From the NCBI GenBank assembly GCA_902597095.1, contig CACJWK010000003.1, positions 80,766 through 144,765 on the forward strand: a DNA stretch of 64,000 nt, in the 5' to 3' direction. The position numbers and the translations under genes are program-made. Of this stretch, positions 1-8,569 are shown piece by piece. This stretch comes from an uncultured Pseudohongiella sp. Its GTDB lineage: Bacteria; Pseudomonadota; Gammaproteobacteria; Pseudomonadales; Pseudohongiellaceae. The notes below the pieces were generated by a model. It did no database searches, was not told the DNA's origin, and saw nothing but the letters and a program-made list of their open reading frames with translations. Position 1 is the first letter of the stretch. Every line of letters begins with the position of its first letter.

Positions 1-249
1 AACGTGCCGGGTACCAACTTGAGTTTTGGTAATGCCAGTGCGCCAAGACAACCCACTCTCGGAAGCGCTATCGATCACATCGGCTTCGAAATTGAGAACC
101 TCCGGGAATTTTGCCGCCAACTTGAAGCCAAGGGCATCCAGTTCGAGGTGCCTTATCGTGAAATTGAAGCACAAGGAGTGGCGATCGCTTCTTTTACCGA
201 TCCCAGTGGCGTTCGAATCGAACTGACTGAAGGGCTGGACGCACACTGA
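1..249 (+). CDS. VOC-family (glyoxalase/bleomycin resistance) protein, C-terminal end
   Basis: The frame is already open at the first base, so the N-terminus lies outside the window; the GTG at 4 is not needed as a start. The visible 82 or so residues carry a VOC half-domain: a DHIGFEI strand, a helix with REFCRQLEAKG, and a closing TDPSGVRIEL strand whose glutamate is the usual metal-ligand position of this fold. VOC proteins bind a divalent metal and act on small molecules (glyoxalase, dioxygenase, drug binding), and the substrate cannot be told from this fragment. The next gene lies on the opposite strand. Confidence 0.7.
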   Translation, partial: NVPGTNLSFGNASAPRQPTLGSAIDHIGFEIENLREFCRQLEAKGIQFEVPYREIEAQGVAIASFTDPSGVRIELTEGLDAH

Positions 250-269
250 CCCGCAGTCAGGCTGTTCGG

Positions 270-821
270 TTATTCGCTCTTTGAGGTGTTTTTATCCCGG
301 ATACGGGTCAGAACTTCGCTGACCGATTGTGCCTTCGAGCGCCTGGCCAACTCAACACCTGACCAGAAGCTGACATAAGCCACCGACACCCAGACCAACA
401 AAGAATCTGCAGACCAGTTACTCCACCAGATCATTGCCTGAATGACATTCGTCAGCGGGTTAACGACAATCCCCAGAATGAAGGCCGCTATCCCGGCCTC
501 ATCCATACTCGCGAACCGATCCGGGTCGGTCAGAAAATCCAGCAATTCACCGGCCTCAATGACGACTCATATCCAGAGACCAGCCAGACCATAAAAGCCG
601 GTGCCTGATTTAACCCATTTATCAAAAACCAGTTTGCATCCTGTTTTTCCCCGCAGACCATCCAGAGATCTGAGCTTTTTTGCCTGCTTCTTTATTGCTG
701 CCCTTTTCTCGCCACGGCCAATTTCGCCGCTGCTACAAATCCAGGAGAAAAGCACCCAGCTCAGTGTGGTCACAGGCAGACCAAGGCTAAGAAACGCTCT
801 GCTTAAATCAGCAACATCCAT
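270..821 (-). pseudogene. Small membrane protein gene interrupted by an in-frame TGA
   Basis: An ATG at 821 opens a frame of 84 codons that ends at TGA (567-569). The same frame then continues without another stop to 270, giving 183 codons in all plus the interrupting TGA at codon 85. The two halves read as one protein: an N-terminal hydrophobic segment (LSWVLFSWICS), a basic KKQAKKLRS stretch, a segment GLWI-TGA-VVIEAGELLDFL that would be a membrane or amphipathic helix if TGA were TGG, then two more hydrophobic helices and a charged tail. I do not recognise the family. A single TGG-to-TGA change is the simplest reading. Selenocysteine insertion is possible in principle, since a selD fusion is present at 31062, but no SECIS-like hairpin is evident. 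Alternatively two short proteins are made, the second from TTG at 545. Confidence 0.5.
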
Positions 822-910
822 TAGTCAGTTTGTCCTCTTATCAGACTGAGCTTGCCCCGGCCGGATACCCACAGCGGACCGCGCCGCGTTGAGGAAATCC
901 TGCACCTGAC

Positions 911-1282
911 TCAATTGATATCGGCAGCATGCTGCTTTAGTTTTTCCAAAGGGACGATCTCGAGTGCCCGTTTGTGCGTCCTCATCAGATACACTTTTGG
1001 CGCCTTGCCGTTGTGACAGGCCTCGAGCCAGCGCGCGGCACACAGGCACCAGTTGTCACCGGGAGACAAACCGGGAAAACCGAATTGCGGGGCCGGCGTC
1101 ATGAGGTCATTGCCCCGCGAGCGGGAAAATTCAAGGAATTCCTGTGTCACTTCGACACAGACCGTATGGGAGCCGTGATCTCCGGCGCCCGTATTGCAGC
1201 ACCCATCGCGGTAGTAGCCCGTGATCGGATCTGTCCCACAGGGAATCAGCGGCTCGTCATATACATTCAAAGAGTCATCCAT
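911..1282 (-). CDS. DUF2237 family protein
   Basis: This 123-residue protein matches the compact DUF2237 family over its whole length. Its hallmark blocks are all visible: EPLIPCGTDP near the N-terminus, GYYRDGCCNTG, the GSHTVCVEVT block, the SRGNDLMTP segment, FGFPGLSPGDNWCLCAARW and a final ALEIVPLEKL. The many conserved cysteines and the CLCAARW motif suggest metal or thiol chemistry, but no function is established. The ATG at 1282 is the natural start. The gene is monocistronic or weakly linked to the minus-strand genes on either side. Confidence 0.85.
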   Translation of the reverse strand: MDDSLNVYDEPLIPCGTDPITGYYRDGCCNTGAGDHGSHTVCVEVTQEFLEFSRSRGNDLMTPAPQFGFPGLSPGDNWCLCAARWLEACHNGKAPKVYLMRTHKRALEIVPLEKLKQHAADIN

Positions 1283-1345
1283 GTGTCCTCCAGCAAATCA
1301 TGTCCATTTTGCAGACTCAAAGGCCCGCGCCTTCTGTGACTTTGA

Positions 1346-1936
1346 CTATCCACGGTCCAGATTCAACCACTTGGTTTCCGTCGGGGGACTGTAGTGCGCA
1401 AATTTATCCAGTAATCCGGCCGGCGAGTCAGACCAGACTATCATCGATTCGTGCTGCGTCCGGATGAATTGCTGATCAACCGCATGGGTCAGAAATTCCA
1501 ACAATTTATCGTAATATCCGGCAATGTTGAGAATGCCACAGGGCTTGCTGTGAATTTTCAGCTGTGACCAGGTCAGTATTTCGAATAATTCTTCAGCGGT
1601 TCCGAGACCACCGGGCAGCGCAATAAAAGCATCGGCCAGATCTGCCATAATGGCTTTGCGCTCATGCATGGTGCTCACCTCAATCATCTCCGTTAAATCA
1701 TGATGTGGCACCTCACGGCGAAACAGACCGACTGGCATGACCCCCGTCACCTTTCCGCCGCCGTGTAAAACCGTATTCGCCAACTCTCCCATCAGCCCGA
1801 TACTGGCACCACCATACACGAGTTCAATTTCCCGTCTCAACAGCTCCTCGCCCAGCTCTCGCGCACCCTTCAGATACGCCTCCCCTGCCCCGGACCCGGA
1901 GCCGCAATACACACAGACTTTATTTATCACTTCCAT
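1346..1936 (-). CDS. LOG/TIGR00730 family Rossmann-fold protein (nucleoside 5'-monophosphate phosphoribohydrolase)
   Basis: This 196-residue protein has the typical LOG-family length and motifs: the N-terminal VCVYCGSG strand-loop, YGGASIGLMG at about 41-50, MHERK at 90-94 and the signature PGGLGTAEE at 108-116, which binds phosphate and carries the catalytic glutamate. LOG proteins hydrolyse the N-glycosidic bond of (cytokinin) riboside 5'-monophosphates or AMP to release the free base and ribose 5-phosphate. In bacteria without plant hosts the role is usually nucleotide clean-up. It lies 31 bases downstream of the zinc peptidase gene on the same strand, so the two may be co-transcribed. Confidence 0.88.
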   Translation of the reverse strand: MEVINKVCVYCGSGSGAGEAYLKGARELGEELLRREIELVYGGASIGLMGELANTVLHGGGKVTGVMPVGLFRREVPHHDLTEMIEVSTMHERKAIMADLADAFIALPGGLGTAEELFEILTWSQLKIHSKPCGILNIAGYYDKLLEFLTHAVDQQFIRTQHESMIVWSDSPAGLLDKFAHYSPPTETKWLNLDRG

Positions 1937-1967
1937 AAACCTTTCCCGCGGCGCTGACGCCGGCAGA

Positions 1968-2654
1968 CTATCTGCGAAACAGAAGCAACCAACGACTGAT
2001 ATTCAGAATATTGGCCAGAGCGGCTGAAAAGTAGGTCAACGCCGCCGCTTTCAGTATCCGTCTGACCGCCGGGATATCCGTTTGTTCGATGTAATCCCCT
2101 TTTATCAGAATCGGCAGAGCTTTATTGAAACTGGCGTCCCATTCTTCTGGCAAGATGATCAGGTAGGCCATGGCACCCCCTAACTGCAGGCTTAGCGACA
2201 GGCCAACCATGATTGCCAGAGCCCCGGGGGCGCGCAGCAGTATCCCGGCAAAAGGGATGAGCCACATGATCAGAATTCCGCAGCGATTCAGAGCCGAAGC
2301 CACTGGCAGATATTTCCTACGCAGCTGAAAGATCTGCTCCTGTCGATAAAACTGAATCGCATGGCCCACTTCATGTGCCGCTACTGCCACAGCTGTCAGA
2401 GATTTTCCCTGATAATTTTGCGGGCTCAGTCTGACCACCGGCCCTTCGGGATCAAAGTGATCTTTAAACGGAGGGCACTCCTCCACAGCGATACCGTTGA
2501 GCTGAAATCGATCAATCAAGTGCCGCGCCAGCTCTGCGCCCGTACCCCGGATAGCGACACTTTCGCCCCCGTATGCGCCCATGACGCGGCGAACCCAGAA
2601 AGAAGGCAGATAAATGAGTACCGCAATAACGGCGGCAAAACCGGCAAGTAACAT
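1968..2654 (-). CDS. Zinc-dependent membrane metallopeptidase, YugP type
   Basis: This 228-residue protein belongs to the YugP-like neutral zinc metallopeptidase family. It has an N-terminal membrane segment (about 1-20), a soluble part with the VRLSP block at 74-78, the zinc-binding HEVGH motif at 94-98 (AAHEVGHAIQ), two hydrophobic helices at about 125-165, and the later LPEEWDASFNKAL block that corresponds to the family's third zinc-ligand region. It is expected to be an inner-membrane protease, but natural substrates of the family are largely unknown. ATG at 2654 is used. LOG follows 31 bases downstream. Confidence 0.85.
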   Translation of the reverse strand: MLLAGFAAVIAVLIYLPSFWVRRVMGAYGGESVAIRGTGAELARHLIDRFQLNGIAVEECPPFKDHFDPEGPVVRLSPQNYQGKSLTAVAVAAHEVGHAIQFYRQEQIFQLRRKYLPVASALNRCGILIMWLIPFAGILLRAPGALAIMVGLSLSLQLGGAMAYLIILPEEWDASFNKALPILIKGDYIEQTDIPAVRRILKAAALTYFSAALANILNISRWLLLFRR

Positions 2655-2974
2655 TGAGAACCTTTTAGGGTCTGAAATCAGTCAGACCTGCCAAAGAGAA
2701 GTATTCACGACAGCCACAAGGCATATCGGGCAGACCCCGGGCGCGACATGAGACAAGTCATCTGAATATCGCGCAGCTTACCTGAATCTCCGGACTGAGC
2801 GGGCTTTATTGCACGGTCTTAAACGGAATCCACAGAAGCGTTAGTACGGCACCAGTCTGCTGCTCCCACACCACTTTAGCATCGGCGCCGTGCGTCTGCA
2901 GACCATTGCGCGGCGAGAACTGCAGTGCGGCACAAGACTCAGGCATTGACGCAGACCGTCTCCGAATTCTGCAA
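2655..2974. other. Intergenic region with a possible coding remnant
   Basis: This 320-base gap lies between the zinc peptidase gene and the acyl-CoA dehydrogenase gene, both on the minus strand. It should hold the peptidase promoter. A minus-strand reading frame from 2946 to 2806 ends with residues resembling the last strands of a sensor kinase ATPase domain (GAVLTLLWIPF), but it is under 50 codons and lacks a ribosome-binding site, so I treat it as a decayed tail or chance. No convincing terminator is visible. Confidence 0.3.
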
Positions 2975-4123
2975 TCAGAAATTATGCAGCGTTGCGTAAC
3001 GGTCGCGATGGAAGGAGGCGTCACCCAGAAACTGCTGCGCCACTCTTGCCCGCTTCAGGAAAAAACCGATATCAAATTCGTCGGTCATTCCGATGCCGCC
3101 ATGCATCTGAATCCCTTCGTTGCTGACTCTTTCTGAGACTTCACTCAGTTTGGCTTTCGCGACACTGGCCATGCGGGCACGGTCTTTGGCGGTTGCTGAA
3201 GGATCGTCCAGACACCGCAAAGCGCCGAGAACTGCCGATTTACAGAGTTCAATCTCACTGTACATCTCAGCCGCCCGATGCTGCAACGCCTGAAATGCAC
3301 CGATCTGCACGCCAAACTGCTCCCGCTGTTTCAGATACTCAACAATGCGCTGGAAAACCTCCTGCACACTGCCAAGCATCTCTGAGGCAACCCCGATACG
3401 CGCAATATCCAGCGCAGCATCCAAAGCCGTAAATCCCGCTCCTTCCGAACCGAGCAGAGAATCTTCAGAGATCCGGACCTGATCCAGCACCAGATTGGCC
3501 GCATTGCGACTGTCTACCATTTGGGTTCTCTGAATCTGCAGGCCCTGACAGCCTGCTTCCAGCAAAAACAGGCTGATTCCGTTCTCTGAGCCCGGTTCGC
3601 CAGATGTACGCGCAGCAACAACCAGCTTGTCTGCAATGTGGCCGTCAAGGACAAAGCTTTTCTCTCCGGTGAGCACATATTCAGCGCCTTGCTTTATTGC
3701 TGTGCATGCGACTCGCGACGGATTGTGATGCGGTCCCTCATCAACGCCGACAGCCAGACGCAGTTCACCATTAACAATTTGAGGGAGTAGCTGGGACTTT
3801 TGCTCTTCATTACCCGCTTCAGTCAACAGACTGGCACCCAAAAGAACCGAAGCTATGAGAGGTGAACTGGCAAGGGTACGGCCGGTTTCTTCCAGAACCA
3901 GACCGAGCCCGGTGTATCCAAATTCAAAGCCTCCATACTTTTCAGCAATTGCCATTCCCGGCCATCCAAGCTCGATCATTTGCTGCCAGATGGCTTCGTC
4001 GTAGCCAAGCTCTGATTTCTCGTCTCTGAGGTGACGCATCACCGATATCGGTGCGTTGTCCTGACAGAAACTCCTGGCTGAATCTCTGAGCAGCTGTTGG
4101 TCTTCGCTTAATACCATCGCCAT
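2975..4123 (-). CDS. Acyl-CoA dehydrogenase, small subunit type
   Basis: This 382-residue FAD flavoprotein has the acyl-CoA dehydrogenase fold: N-terminal helical domain (WPGMAIAEKYGGFEFGYTGLGLVLEE), middle beta-domain, and the C-terminal helical domain with QFGVQIGAFQALQHRAAEM and IQMHGGIGMTDEFDIG. It oxidises an acyl-CoA to the 2-enoyl-CoA, passing electrons to ETF. It lacks the YEGT/GGT segment seen at the end of ordinary homotetrameric members and ends with the short form (FHRDRYATL). Such short members typically pair with a longer paralogue; here the partner is encoded immediately upstream with a 13-base gap. It is the last gene of the operon that starts with thiolase at 9790. Its substrate is unknown. 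Confidence 0.88.
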   Translation of the reverse strand: MAMVLSEDQQLLRDSARSFCQDNAPISVMRHLRDEKSELGYDEAIWQQMIELGWPGMAIAEKYGGFEFGYTGLGLVLEETGRTLASSPLIASVLLGASLLTEAGNEEQKSQLLPQIVNGELRLAVGVDEGPHHNPSRVACTAIKQGAEYVLTGEKSFVLDGHIADKLVVAARTSGEPGSENGISLFLLEAGCQGLQIQRTQMVDSRNAANLVLDQVRISEDSLLGSEGAGFTALDAALDIARIGVASEMLGSVQEVFQRIVEYLKQREQFGVQIGAFQALQHRAAEMYSEIELCKSAVLGALRCLDDPSATAKDRARMASVAKAKLSEVSERVSNEGIQMHGGIGMTDEFDIGFFLKRARVAQQFLGDASFHRDRYATLHNF

Positions 4124-4136
4124 AACCGCTTTATTC

Positions 4137-5366
4137 CTATTTCTTACTGGCGAGACTCAACATGTCCGGCAGACCGAGAACACGTTTAGCCACAATGTTC
4201 AGCTGGACTTCAGCCGTACCGCCCTCGATAGAATTGGCTTTGGAGCGTAACCACTCACGGGTAACCTGCAGCTCTTCTGCCTCAAACTCGTCTCCCCCCC
4301 AGCCAAGCCCCTTGCTCCCCATTGCCTTAAGGAAAAGCTCGTACCGTCGCTTATTGAGCTCACAGCCGTAATATTTGAGCATAGAGGAAGTCGCATTCGG
4401 CCCACCCTGCTTACTCTCTTCGCTGGAACGCTGCGAAGTCAGCGCAAAGGCTTCACTGTCAATCTTAAATTGAGCAATCTGATCACGCAGAGCAGGATCA
4501 GTGAGGCGATCCTTATCCCCTCTGTAGTGCATGGCAGCCCCCTCCAGACTCGCAGTCGTGGAAGTGGTTCCGCCGCGATCGCCCTGCCCGCTGGCCAGCC
4601 CGAATCCGGAAATCATGGTTCTCTCGTGCTGTAGCAGACGCTTGGCAATGGACCAGCCTTCATTCAACCTGCCCATCAGATTCGCGGCCGGCACCCGCAC
4701 GTCATCAAAGAACGTTTCACAGAATGGAGAGGAACCACTGATGAGCTGAATCGGTTTCGTGCTGACCCCTTCACTTTTCATGTCGAACAGCAGAAAACTG
4801 ATGCCGGAGTGCTTGGGGACCTCGAAATCCGTTCGAACCAGACAAAATATCCAGTCGGCTTTATCCGCATAGGAAGTCCAGACTTTTGAGCCGTTAACGA
4901 CGTACTCATCGCCCTCAAGAATCGCTTTCGTACCCAGACTAGCGAGATCTGAACCGGAACCTGGTTCCGAGTATCCCTGGCACCAGCGGATTTCACCGCG
5001 GATTATTTTGGGAATATGCTCCATTTTCTGCTCGTGAGTCCCGTATTCCAGCAGTACTGGTCCGAGCATACTGATGCCAAAACTGGTCAAGGCGATGCGC
5101 GCATTGAAGCGCGCCAGCTCTTCAGCGAGTATTTTCGCCTCTTCGCTACTCAAACCTCCGCCACCGTACTCGGCAGGCCAGGTTGGGCAGGTCCAGCCTT
5201 TCTCGGCCATCCTGTCAAGCCAGAGCTTGCTTTCGGGATTGATAAAGACCGCATCGCGACCGCCCCACACAATTTCTTCCGGCACCATGGGGGTACGCAT
5301 ACTGGGAGGACAGTTCTCCTCCAGCCAGGCACGGGTTGAATCCCGGAATTGCTCTAATGCTAGCAA
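4137..5366 (-). CDS. Acyl-CoA dehydrogenase, large subunit type
   Basis: This 409-residue acyl-CoA dehydrogenase family member carries the FAD/substrate motif WCQGYSEPGSGSDLASL and the C-terminal block SIEGGTAEVQLNIVAKRVLGLP. Between them lies an insertion of about 50 residues (GDRGGTTSTT to HYRGDKDRL region, about 250-285) compared with the other large subunit at 16761. With the 382-residue partner directly downstream it forms a large/small pair like the alpha2-beta2 acyl-CoA dehydrogenases known from steroid side-chain degradation in actinobacteria. That architecture is inferred from gene pairing only. The ATG at 5366 is preceded by AAGGAG, a good ribosome-binding site. Confidence 0.88.
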   Translation of the reverse strand: MLALEQFRDSTRAWLEENCPPSMRTPMVPEEIVWGGRDAVFINPESKLWLDRMAEKGWTCPTWPAEYGGGGLSSEEAKILAEELARFNARIALTSFGISMLGPVLLEYGTHEQKMEHIPKIIRGEIRWCQGYSEPGSGSDLASLGTKAILEGDEYVVNGSKVWTSYADKADWIFCLVRTDFEVPKHSGISFLLFDMKSEGVSTKPIQLISGSSPFCETFFDDVRVPAANLMGRLNEGWSIAKRLLQHERTMISGFGLASGQGDRGGTTSTTASLEGAAMHYRGDKDRLTDPALRDQIAQFKIDSEAFALTSQRSSEESKQGGPNATSSMLKYYGCELNKRRYELFLKAMGSKGLGWGGDEFEAEELQVTREWLRSKANSIEGGTAEVQLNIVAKRVLGLPDMLSLASKK

Positions 5367-5389
5367 CGCTTTTCTCCTTTTTGGAACAT

Positions 5390-6427
5390 TCAGTCGACTA
5401 TCAGAACCTGCCGACCCTTCACTTTACCCTGTTTTAAGTCTGCCAGGGCAACACTGGCCTCGGAGAGTGGACGCTCCTGGATGTCGATGGGCGCTATCTT
5501 GCCCTCACGCACCATCATCATCAGCTCCGCCATGTCCTCAGGACTGCCCACATAGCTGCCCTGAATCACCCGGGCGTTCATTGGCAGAAAAGGGATAGGC
5601 AAGCTCAGTGCACCGCCAAACAGACCGACAACAAGCAGCATACCTCCTTTGCGCAGCGTAGCGAGCCCGTAATTGACACTGGATTCTGCACCGACAAAAT
5701 CCAGCGCGGCATAAACCCCGCCGTTCGCCTTTCGAATTGTTTTCGCAGAATCAATATCTGATGAGTCGTAGGTGCGCGTCACACCCAGCCGTTGGGCTGC
5801 TTCAAGTTTCGCTGGTTCAATATCAACGACAATCGGATCAATTCCCAACGCCCTAGCTATCTGAATCGCCATCATCCCGACGCCCCCGGCACCGATGATG
5901 ACCACCTCGTCTGCCGGGTTCAGCTTGCCCAGTTTTTTGATCGCGCCATAGGCTGTCAGCCCCGAACAGGCATAGGTGGCTGCCAGCGCGTCCGGCACCG
6001 CTCCTTTGTCGAACAAGTAGCGACTGTGGGGTATCAGCACATGTGTGGCGAAACCACCTGCAGCCACAATGCCCAGAGCCCGACCCGGGGTACATAGGTG
6101 CTCCTCACCACGCTGACACACCGCGCATCCACCGCAGCCTATCCATGGATAGACGACTCGGCGGTCTCCCACAGCAACCTCCTGCGCATCCGGTCCGACT
6201 GCGACCACTTCCCCGAAAATTTCATGGCCAAGCACATGTCCTTCACGGCCAACATTCAGCACCTTGCCTCCGCCAAGTTCGAATCCGCCGTCATGGAGGT
6301 GAATATCTGAATGGCAGACTCCACAAGCAACAGTCTTTATCAGCACCTCTGTCCCGGTGGGCACAGGGGTTTCTGATTCAACCTCAAGTAACGGGGTACC
6401 CGGCGCTCCGGTTTGATACGACAGCAT
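5390..6427 (-). CDS. Zinc-dependent alcohol dehydrogenase (MDR superfamily)
   Basis: This 345-residue protein is a class-typical zinc alcohol dehydrogenase. The catalytic zinc site is seen as CGVCHSD (Cys38) and GHE (His68, Glu69). The structural zinc site is the four-cysteine block CGGCAVCQRGEEHLC at about 98-112, and NAD(P) binding is the GAGGVGMM glycine motif near 170. It interconverts an alcohol and an aldehyde or ketone. I choose ATG at 6427, whose first base is the last base of the upstream stop (TAATG), implying translational coupling; an in-frame extension to 6454 inside the upstream gene is unlikely. Placement inside a beta-oxidation operon suggests it processes an alcohol or aldehyde intermediate of the same substrate. 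Confidence 0.88.
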   Translation of the reverse strand: MLSYQTGAPGTPLLEVESETPVPTGTEVLIKTVACGVCHSDIHLHDGGFELGGGKVLNVGREGHVLGHEIFGEVVAVGPDAQEVAVGDRRVVYPWIGCGGCAVCQRGEEHLCTPGRALGIVAAGGFATHVLIPHSRYLFDKGAVPDALAATYACSGLTAYGAIKKLGKLNPADEVVIIGAGGVGMMAIQIARALGIDPIVVDIEPAKLEAAQRLGVTRTYDSSDIDSAKTIRKANGGVYAALDFVGAESSVNYGLATLRKGGMLLVVGLFGGALSLPIPFLPMNARVIQGSYVGSPEDMAELMMMVREGKIAPIDIQERPLSEASVALADLKQGKVKGRQVLIVD

Positions 6428-8538
6428 TACACCAGACTCCTTTCTCTGTCCCATTCAGCAAAAGTCTTCCCTTCTTTTGCCAGCTGTTCAAGCAGCGGTG
6501 CGGGTTGCCAGTACTGCTCACCGTAGCGGTCACGAAACTCGCAAATTTTGTCATACACATTTTTCAGACCAACCTGGTCTGCGTAAAACATCGGCCCACC
6601 TTTGGCGACCGGAAAGGCATAGCCGAATACATACACCACATCGATGTCGCTGGGCCGTTGCGCAATGCCTTCTTGAAGAATTTTCGCTCCTTCATTGATG
6701 AGGGGATAGAAACAGCGGGCCAGAATTTCATCCTCTGTCACGTCGCGTTGCTCAACGTCCAGCTTGCCGGCTTCCGTCTTGATCAGTGTTTCTATTTCAG
6801 GATCCGACTGACGGCGGCGGGTCTCGGGATCATAGGTATAGAATCCTGAACCGGTTTTCTGGCCAAAGCGCCCCATTTCGACCAGTAAAGTGCCCATGCG
6901 ATAAAGCTTCGGGTCATCAGGCAGATCCGTCCGCGCCTGTCTTGCTTTGTACCCCACATCGAGACCGGCAAGATCGCCCATAGCCAGTGGACCCATCGCC
7001 ATACCAAATTGCTCCAGAGCGGAATCGACCTGCGCCGGCGTGCAGCCGTCAAGCAACAGCATCTGCGCCTCCCTGCCATAGCCGCCAAGCATCCGATTAC
7101 CGATAAACCCGTAGCATACGCCTGACAGCGCACACACTTTGCCGATTTTCTTGCCAGTCACCATGGCCGTTGCAAGAGCATCGTCTGCGGTTCGGTCTCC
7201 CCGAACCACTTCCAGCAGCTTCATGACATTGGCAGGGGAAAAGAAATGCATCCCAACAACATCCTCAGGCCGACTAGTCGCTGCAGCAATCGCATCGACA
7301 TCCTGATAGGACGTGTTAGTTGCAAGAATGGCTCCGGCCTTGCATACCGAATCGAGTTTCGCGAATATTTCCTTTTTGAGGTCCAGGTTTTCAAACACTG
7401 CCTCAATGACCAGATCCACATCAGCAATGTCGTCATAGTTGGTCGTACCACTGATCGTGCTGATCAGCTGCTCCATCTTGTCTTCGCTAAGTTTGCCCTT
7501 CTGTACGGTTATGGAGTAATTCTTGCGGATAATGCCTAGACCACGCTCCAGCGCCTCGTCATCAACCTCAACCAGCACCACCGGTATACCAACTCGGGCA
7601 AAGCACATGGCGATGCCTCCACCCATTGTGCCACCACCGATGATGGCCACTTTCCTGATGTCTCTGGTGGCCGTATCTTTCGGAAGGTCCTTGATCTTGG
7701 CAGCCAGACGCTCCGCGAAGAATATGTGGCGCATTGCCGCTGACTCAGGAGATGTCACCAGTTCGCCGAATAGTTCACGCTCTCTTGCCAGGCCTTCATC
7801 CATTGGCAGACTCACCGCGGCCTCCAGACAGGAAACGATGCGGTCTTGCGCGATCTGCCCGCGTGTCCGTTTTGCCAACCGGGCTCTGGCTTCATCGAAG
7901 AATCCAGCCTCCACTGTGGCCGGCTCGATCGTAATGTCGCGTACACGTTTCAGAGGCGCACCTGATCGCTGCAATCCCTGCGCGTAGGCGATCGCACTGC
8001 TCTCTACATCCTCGCCGATCAGCACTTCGTCAATCAGCCCCATGTCTTTGGCCTTGGCGGCAGAAATTGGATTACCTCCGGTTATCATGTCCAGGGCTGC
8101 CTTGACACCCGCAAGCCGGGGTACTCGCTGCGTTCCGCCAGCACCCGGAAGAAGACCCAATTTGACCTCTGGCAAACCCACTTTCGCTGAAGCAATCGCG
8201 CAGCGATAGTGACAGGCCAGAGAAACTTCAAATCCACCTCCGAGGGCAGTGCCATGAATTGCCGCGATCACCGGCTTACTTGAGTTTTCTATCGCCGAAA
8301 GGACCTCGGGCAGCCCGGGCGCCTTTGGCGGCTTGCCAAATTCAGTGATGTCGGCGCCAGCAATGAAGGTACGACCATCACAGCGCAGCACGATTGCCTC
8401 TGAGCTGTCCTCCTGCGCCTGATTGACAGCGTCAAGAATTCCTTCACGCACAGATTGCGACAGCGCATTTACCGGTGGGCTGCTTACCACAATGACACCA
8501 ATGTTTTCCTTCAGCTGATAACTCACAACTTCCGACAT
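6427..8538 (-). CDS. Bifunctional enoyl-CoA hydratase / 3-hydroxyacyl-CoA dehydrogenase
   Basis: This 703-residue multifunctional beta-oxidation enzyme has a crotonase domain at about 1-190 (FIAGADITEF oxyanion-hole loop, HGTALGGGFE, LPEVKLGLLPGAGGTQR with the catalytic glutamates). It is followed by an NAD-binding dehydrogenase domain from about 295 (IIGGGTMGGGIAM, GMHFFSPANVMKLLEVV) and C-terminal 3HCDH repeats (GFIGNRML, FGYAFPVAKGGPM). It hydrates 2-enoyl-CoA and oxidises the 3-hydroxyacyl-CoA with NAD. The domain order and length resemble the peroxisomal MFE1/FadJ-like type more than E. coli FadB. The ATG at 8538 follows AAGGA at six-base spacing. It sits between thiolase and the alcohol dehydrogenase in one operon. 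Confidence 0.92.
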   Translation of the reverse strand: MSEVVSYQLKENIGVIVVSSPPVNALSQSVREGILDAVNQAQEDSSEAIVLRCDGRTFIAGADITEFGKPPKAPGLPEVLSAIENSSKPVIAAIHGTALGGGFEVSLACHYRCAIASAKVGLPEVKLGLLPGAGGTQRVPRLAGVKAALDMITGGNPISAAKAKDMGLIDEVLIGEDVESSAIAYAQGLQRSGAPLKRVRDITIEPATVEAGFFDEARARLAKRTRGQIAQDRIVSCLEAAVSLPMDEGLARERELFGELVTSPESAAMRHIFFAERLAAKIKDLPKDTATRDIRKVAIIGGGTMGGGIAMCFARVGIPVVLVEVDDEALERGLGIIRKNYSITVQKGKLSEDKMEQLISTISGTTNYDDIADVDLVIEAVFENLDLKKEIFAKLDSVCKAGAILATNTSYQDVDAIAAATSRPEDVVGMHFFSPANVMKLLEVVRGDRTADDALATAMVTGKKIGKVCALSGVCYGFIGNRMLGGYGREAQMLLLDGCTPAQVDSALEQFGMAMGPLAMGDLAGLDVGYKARQARTDLPDDPKLYRMGTLLVEMGRFGQKTGSGFYTYDPETRRRQSDPEIETLIKTEAGKLDVEQRDVTEDEILARCFYPLINEGAKILQEGIAQRPSDIDVVYVFGYAFPVAKGGPMFYADQVGLKNVYDKICEFRDRYGEQYWQPAPLLEQLAKEGKTFAEWDRERSLV

Positions 8539-8569
8539 ATTTATTCCTTACTTTTTTAATGAAAGTATT

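Noticed and set aside
270..821. Selenocysteine at the TGA of the small membrane protein gene
   Set aside because: The TGA lies in an apolar helix without a redox partner residue, and no SECIS-like stem-loop is evident just downstream; a nonsense change is simpler.
6043..6849. Plus-strand open frame of 268 codons across the alcohol dehydrogenase and hydratase/dehydrogenase genes
   Set aside because: It spans two genuine minus-strand genes, has no domain signature and is rich in His, Arg and Gln, typical of an antisense artefact.
7523..7987. Long plus-strand open frame (154 codons) inside the hydratase/dehydrogenase gene
   Set aside because: It is the reverse-strand shadow of a well-supported gene, with Arg/Ser-rich low-similarity sequence and no ribosome-binding site.
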